From positions 1 to 32,632 of the forward strand of contig CAZUCD010000025.1 of the NCBI GenBank assembly GCA_964618855.1: a stretch of 32,632 bases of DNA, written 5' to 3'. The stretch comes from CAZUCD01 sp964618855. Its GTDB lineage: Bacteria; Sumerlaeota; Sumerlaeia; SLMS01; JANRJK01. The notes below the pieces were generated by a model, which saw only the letters and a list, made by a program, of their open reading frames with translations, searched no databases and had not been told where the DNA came from. The first letter of the stretch is position 1. Every line of letters starts with the position of its first letter. The position numbers were made by a program, and so were the translations under genes. Below, piece by piece: positions 31,367 to 32,632 of the stretch.

Positions 31367-32632
31367 TCAGGAGCCGCCGAGCAATGTCCAATCGGAGACG
31401 GCGCTCGCGCCGACGACGGGGAGGTTCGCCGTCGCCGCGTTGTCGGCGGCGTCCTCGCTGTCCACGTAGGAAACCAGCAGGGTGTCCCCGGGGAGGACCT
31501 GCATGATGCCATCGCCGGGGGTGGCGGGATTTGACGAGGCCGTTGGAATCAGGGCCGTGGCGAAAATGGTGGAGGCGACGTCGGTTTCAGAGGCCGAGAA
31601 CGACTCCGAATCCCCGTTGCGCGCGTTCGTCACGGTGATGCCAGCGGCGATGTCGATTGCCGTCGCAGCAAGCGCCTCATCGGCATCCCGCAGCCTGATG
31701 CGAAAGGACGCCCCCTCCGTTACGTCGACAATGCCAACGAGGAGGTCGTTGACGGGTTCGAGGGCGTCGGCGGGGTGATGGATGTGCCCGGGGGCAAGTT
31801 CCTGGATCAGGCCGGCGTTGGCGATGGCGCCTGACACGGAGAGGATCCGGCCCGAGGCGACGGCGAGTGTCGAATCCGTAGTCACCGTGAGGGCCACGAT
31901 GTCATTCGTGCTGTTCCAGGTCGTTGTCAGTCCCGCCCCGTTCTGGATCACGACGAGGTCCGCCGGGTTCGTCCCGTGGTCCACGGTCGTGCCAATCGTC
32001 CCCTGAATGATCGTCAGCGCATTGGTCGGTGTCCCCGACGCCAGATAGGTACCCGTGCACGACCAGTCCCCGTTGCAGACGACCGCAGAACCAGGCTCGC
32101 TCGCGTCGATGGTCCCGGCCGCTATAGTCGCGTTGCTCGAGAACGCGATCCCACTACCGGGCTTGAGATGGATCTCACCGTTGATCGAATGCAGAGCGAT
32201 CGCGATACCCGACAGATTTTGTGTTTCGAGGGTGGCGCCGTTCGCAACGGAGAGGCTGCCCGCTATAAACGTGTCGCTCATCGCGCATGTCCCCCCGGCA
32301 ACGTTGATCGCCGCGACTGTCTGCGGTGTCGTCCCGGTCCCCGCCAGGGAGGTTGCGCCCTCGAAGCGCAGCGATCCCGTACTTGTTCCCGTCACGCTCG
32401 CGGCCGCCGGGCCACCCGTTCCATCAAGGAAGAGCGAGACGAACGTGCCGCCGGACACAAGGAGGGTCTGCGTTGCCCGCACGGAGGTCGCGCTCCCGGT
32501 GATCGTGCCTCCGGACACTGTTACCGTCGGCGCCGTGATCGCGCCGCTGCCCAGCAGGAGAATCGTCCCGGGGTAGCTCGCGTCCACGGTCAGCGAGGCG
32601 ATGCTCCGGCTTGCCGTGAGCGTGCACGAGCC
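31367..32632 (-). CDS. Secreted beta-rich protein, partial, with C-terminal DWT motif
   Basis: The gene enters from the right edge and lacks its start; 421 codons are visible before the stop at 31367. The first three quarters repeat short strand-turn units rich in T, S, G, V and A (VTVSGGTITGSATSVRATQT, LLVSGGTFVSLFLDGTGG, LTVTTDSTLAVASGRILSVS), typical of extracellular parallel beta-helix or autotransporter-like passengers. A final domain (about the last 130 residues) reads as a beta-sandwich (FRIRLRDADEALAATAIDI, VLPGDTLLVSYVDSEDAADN). It ends GASAVSDWTLLGGS, closely matching the end of the 1,246-aa repeat protein. Export is inferred from composition; the N terminus is outside the window. 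No enzyme motif is visible. Confidence 0.75.
   Translation of the reverse strand, partial: GSCTLTASRSIASLTVDASYPGTILLLGSGAITAPTVTVSGGTITGSATSVRATQTLLVSGGTFVSLFLDGTGGPAAASVTGTSTGSLRFEGATSLAGTGTTPQTVAAINVAGGTCAMSDTFIAGSLSVANGATLETQNLSGIAIALHSINGEIHLKPGSGIAFSSNATIAAGTIDASEPGSAVVCNGDWSCTGTYLASGTPTNALTIIQGTIGTTVDHGTNPADLVVIQNGAGLTTTWNSTNDIVALTVTTDSTLAVASGRILSVSGAIANAGLIQELAPGHIHHPADALEPVNDLLVGIVDVTEGASFRIRLRDADEALAATAIDIAAGITVTNARNGDSESFSASETDVASTIFATALIPTASSNPATPGDGIMQVLPGDTLLVSYVDSEDAADNAATANLPVVGASAVSDWTLLGGS

Noticed and set aside
1..32632. tRNA or rRNA genes
   Set aside because: I looked for T-arm GGTTCRA patterns and rRNA blocks on both strands and found none that fold with an acceptor stem; a covariance search would be needed to exclude them fully.

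Overview
The window is GC-rich chromosomal DNA from a bacterium with short intergenic gaps and Shine-Dalgarno-led starts. Several traits occur together: a menaquinone gene of the futalosine route (mqnE), a DUF1080 protein, a very long IF-2 with a disordered Arg/Gly/Pro insert, a type II secretion-like prepilin, and large secreted repeat proteins. This mix suggests a deep-branching lineage near the PVC or FCB groups (Planctomycetota, Hydrogenedentota or Sumerlaeota-like). That placement is inference from gene content; there is no rRNA here to settle it. No tRNA, CRISPR array or insertion sequence was seen.

Layout: (1) 1-4.5 kb, minus strand: an M20 dipeptidase-like enzyme, a 98-aa CxxC protein, a DnaC-like ATPase with a start or frameshift anomaly, then mqnE; a small lipoprotein follows, divergent from the next block. 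(2) 4.6-9.1 kb, plus strand: an AAC(3)-family acetyltransferase overlapping a 197-aa unknown, an exported trypsin-like protease, and a 622-aa exported unknown, closed by a strong bidirectional terminator. (3) 9.2-13.7 kb, minus: infB and a TIGR02757-family protein. (4) 13.8-15.9 kb, plus: an M42 aminopeptidase and an orphan prepilin behind a 400-bp leader with a perfect inverted repeat. (5) 16.1-19.2 kb: an EamA transporter (minus), divergent from an apparently intact phage-type terminase large subunit with a small overlapping partner gene (plus). No other phage gene is visible. (6) 19.2-21.0 kb, minus: an HU protein, a DUF1080 protein and frr. (7) 21.1-23.0 kb, plus: a small acidic protein, a five-Asp-box beta-propeller with a basic tail, and a MoaD/ThiS-like protein ending in Gly-Gly whose start overlaps the propeller stop. 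(8) 23.0-25.8 kb, minus: a 148-aa unknown, rpmB, the SRP RNA, rpsU with its terminator, and a proline-rich disordered protein. (9) 26.2-32.6 kb: a 1,246-aa secreted protein of nine repeats (plus), an acyl-CoA dehydrogenase (minus), and a second secreted beta-rich protein running off the right edge (minus).

Translation-related genes (infB, frr, rpsU, rpmB, SRP RNA) are scattered among accessory genes rather than held in their classical operons. The most interesting signals are the solitary terminase pair inside a housekeeping neighbourhood, a C-terminal motif (AVxDWTxxG) shared by two otherwise unrelated secreted proteins, the propeller/ubiquitin-like gene pair, and the layered A-B-B repeat architecture of the 1,246-aa protein.
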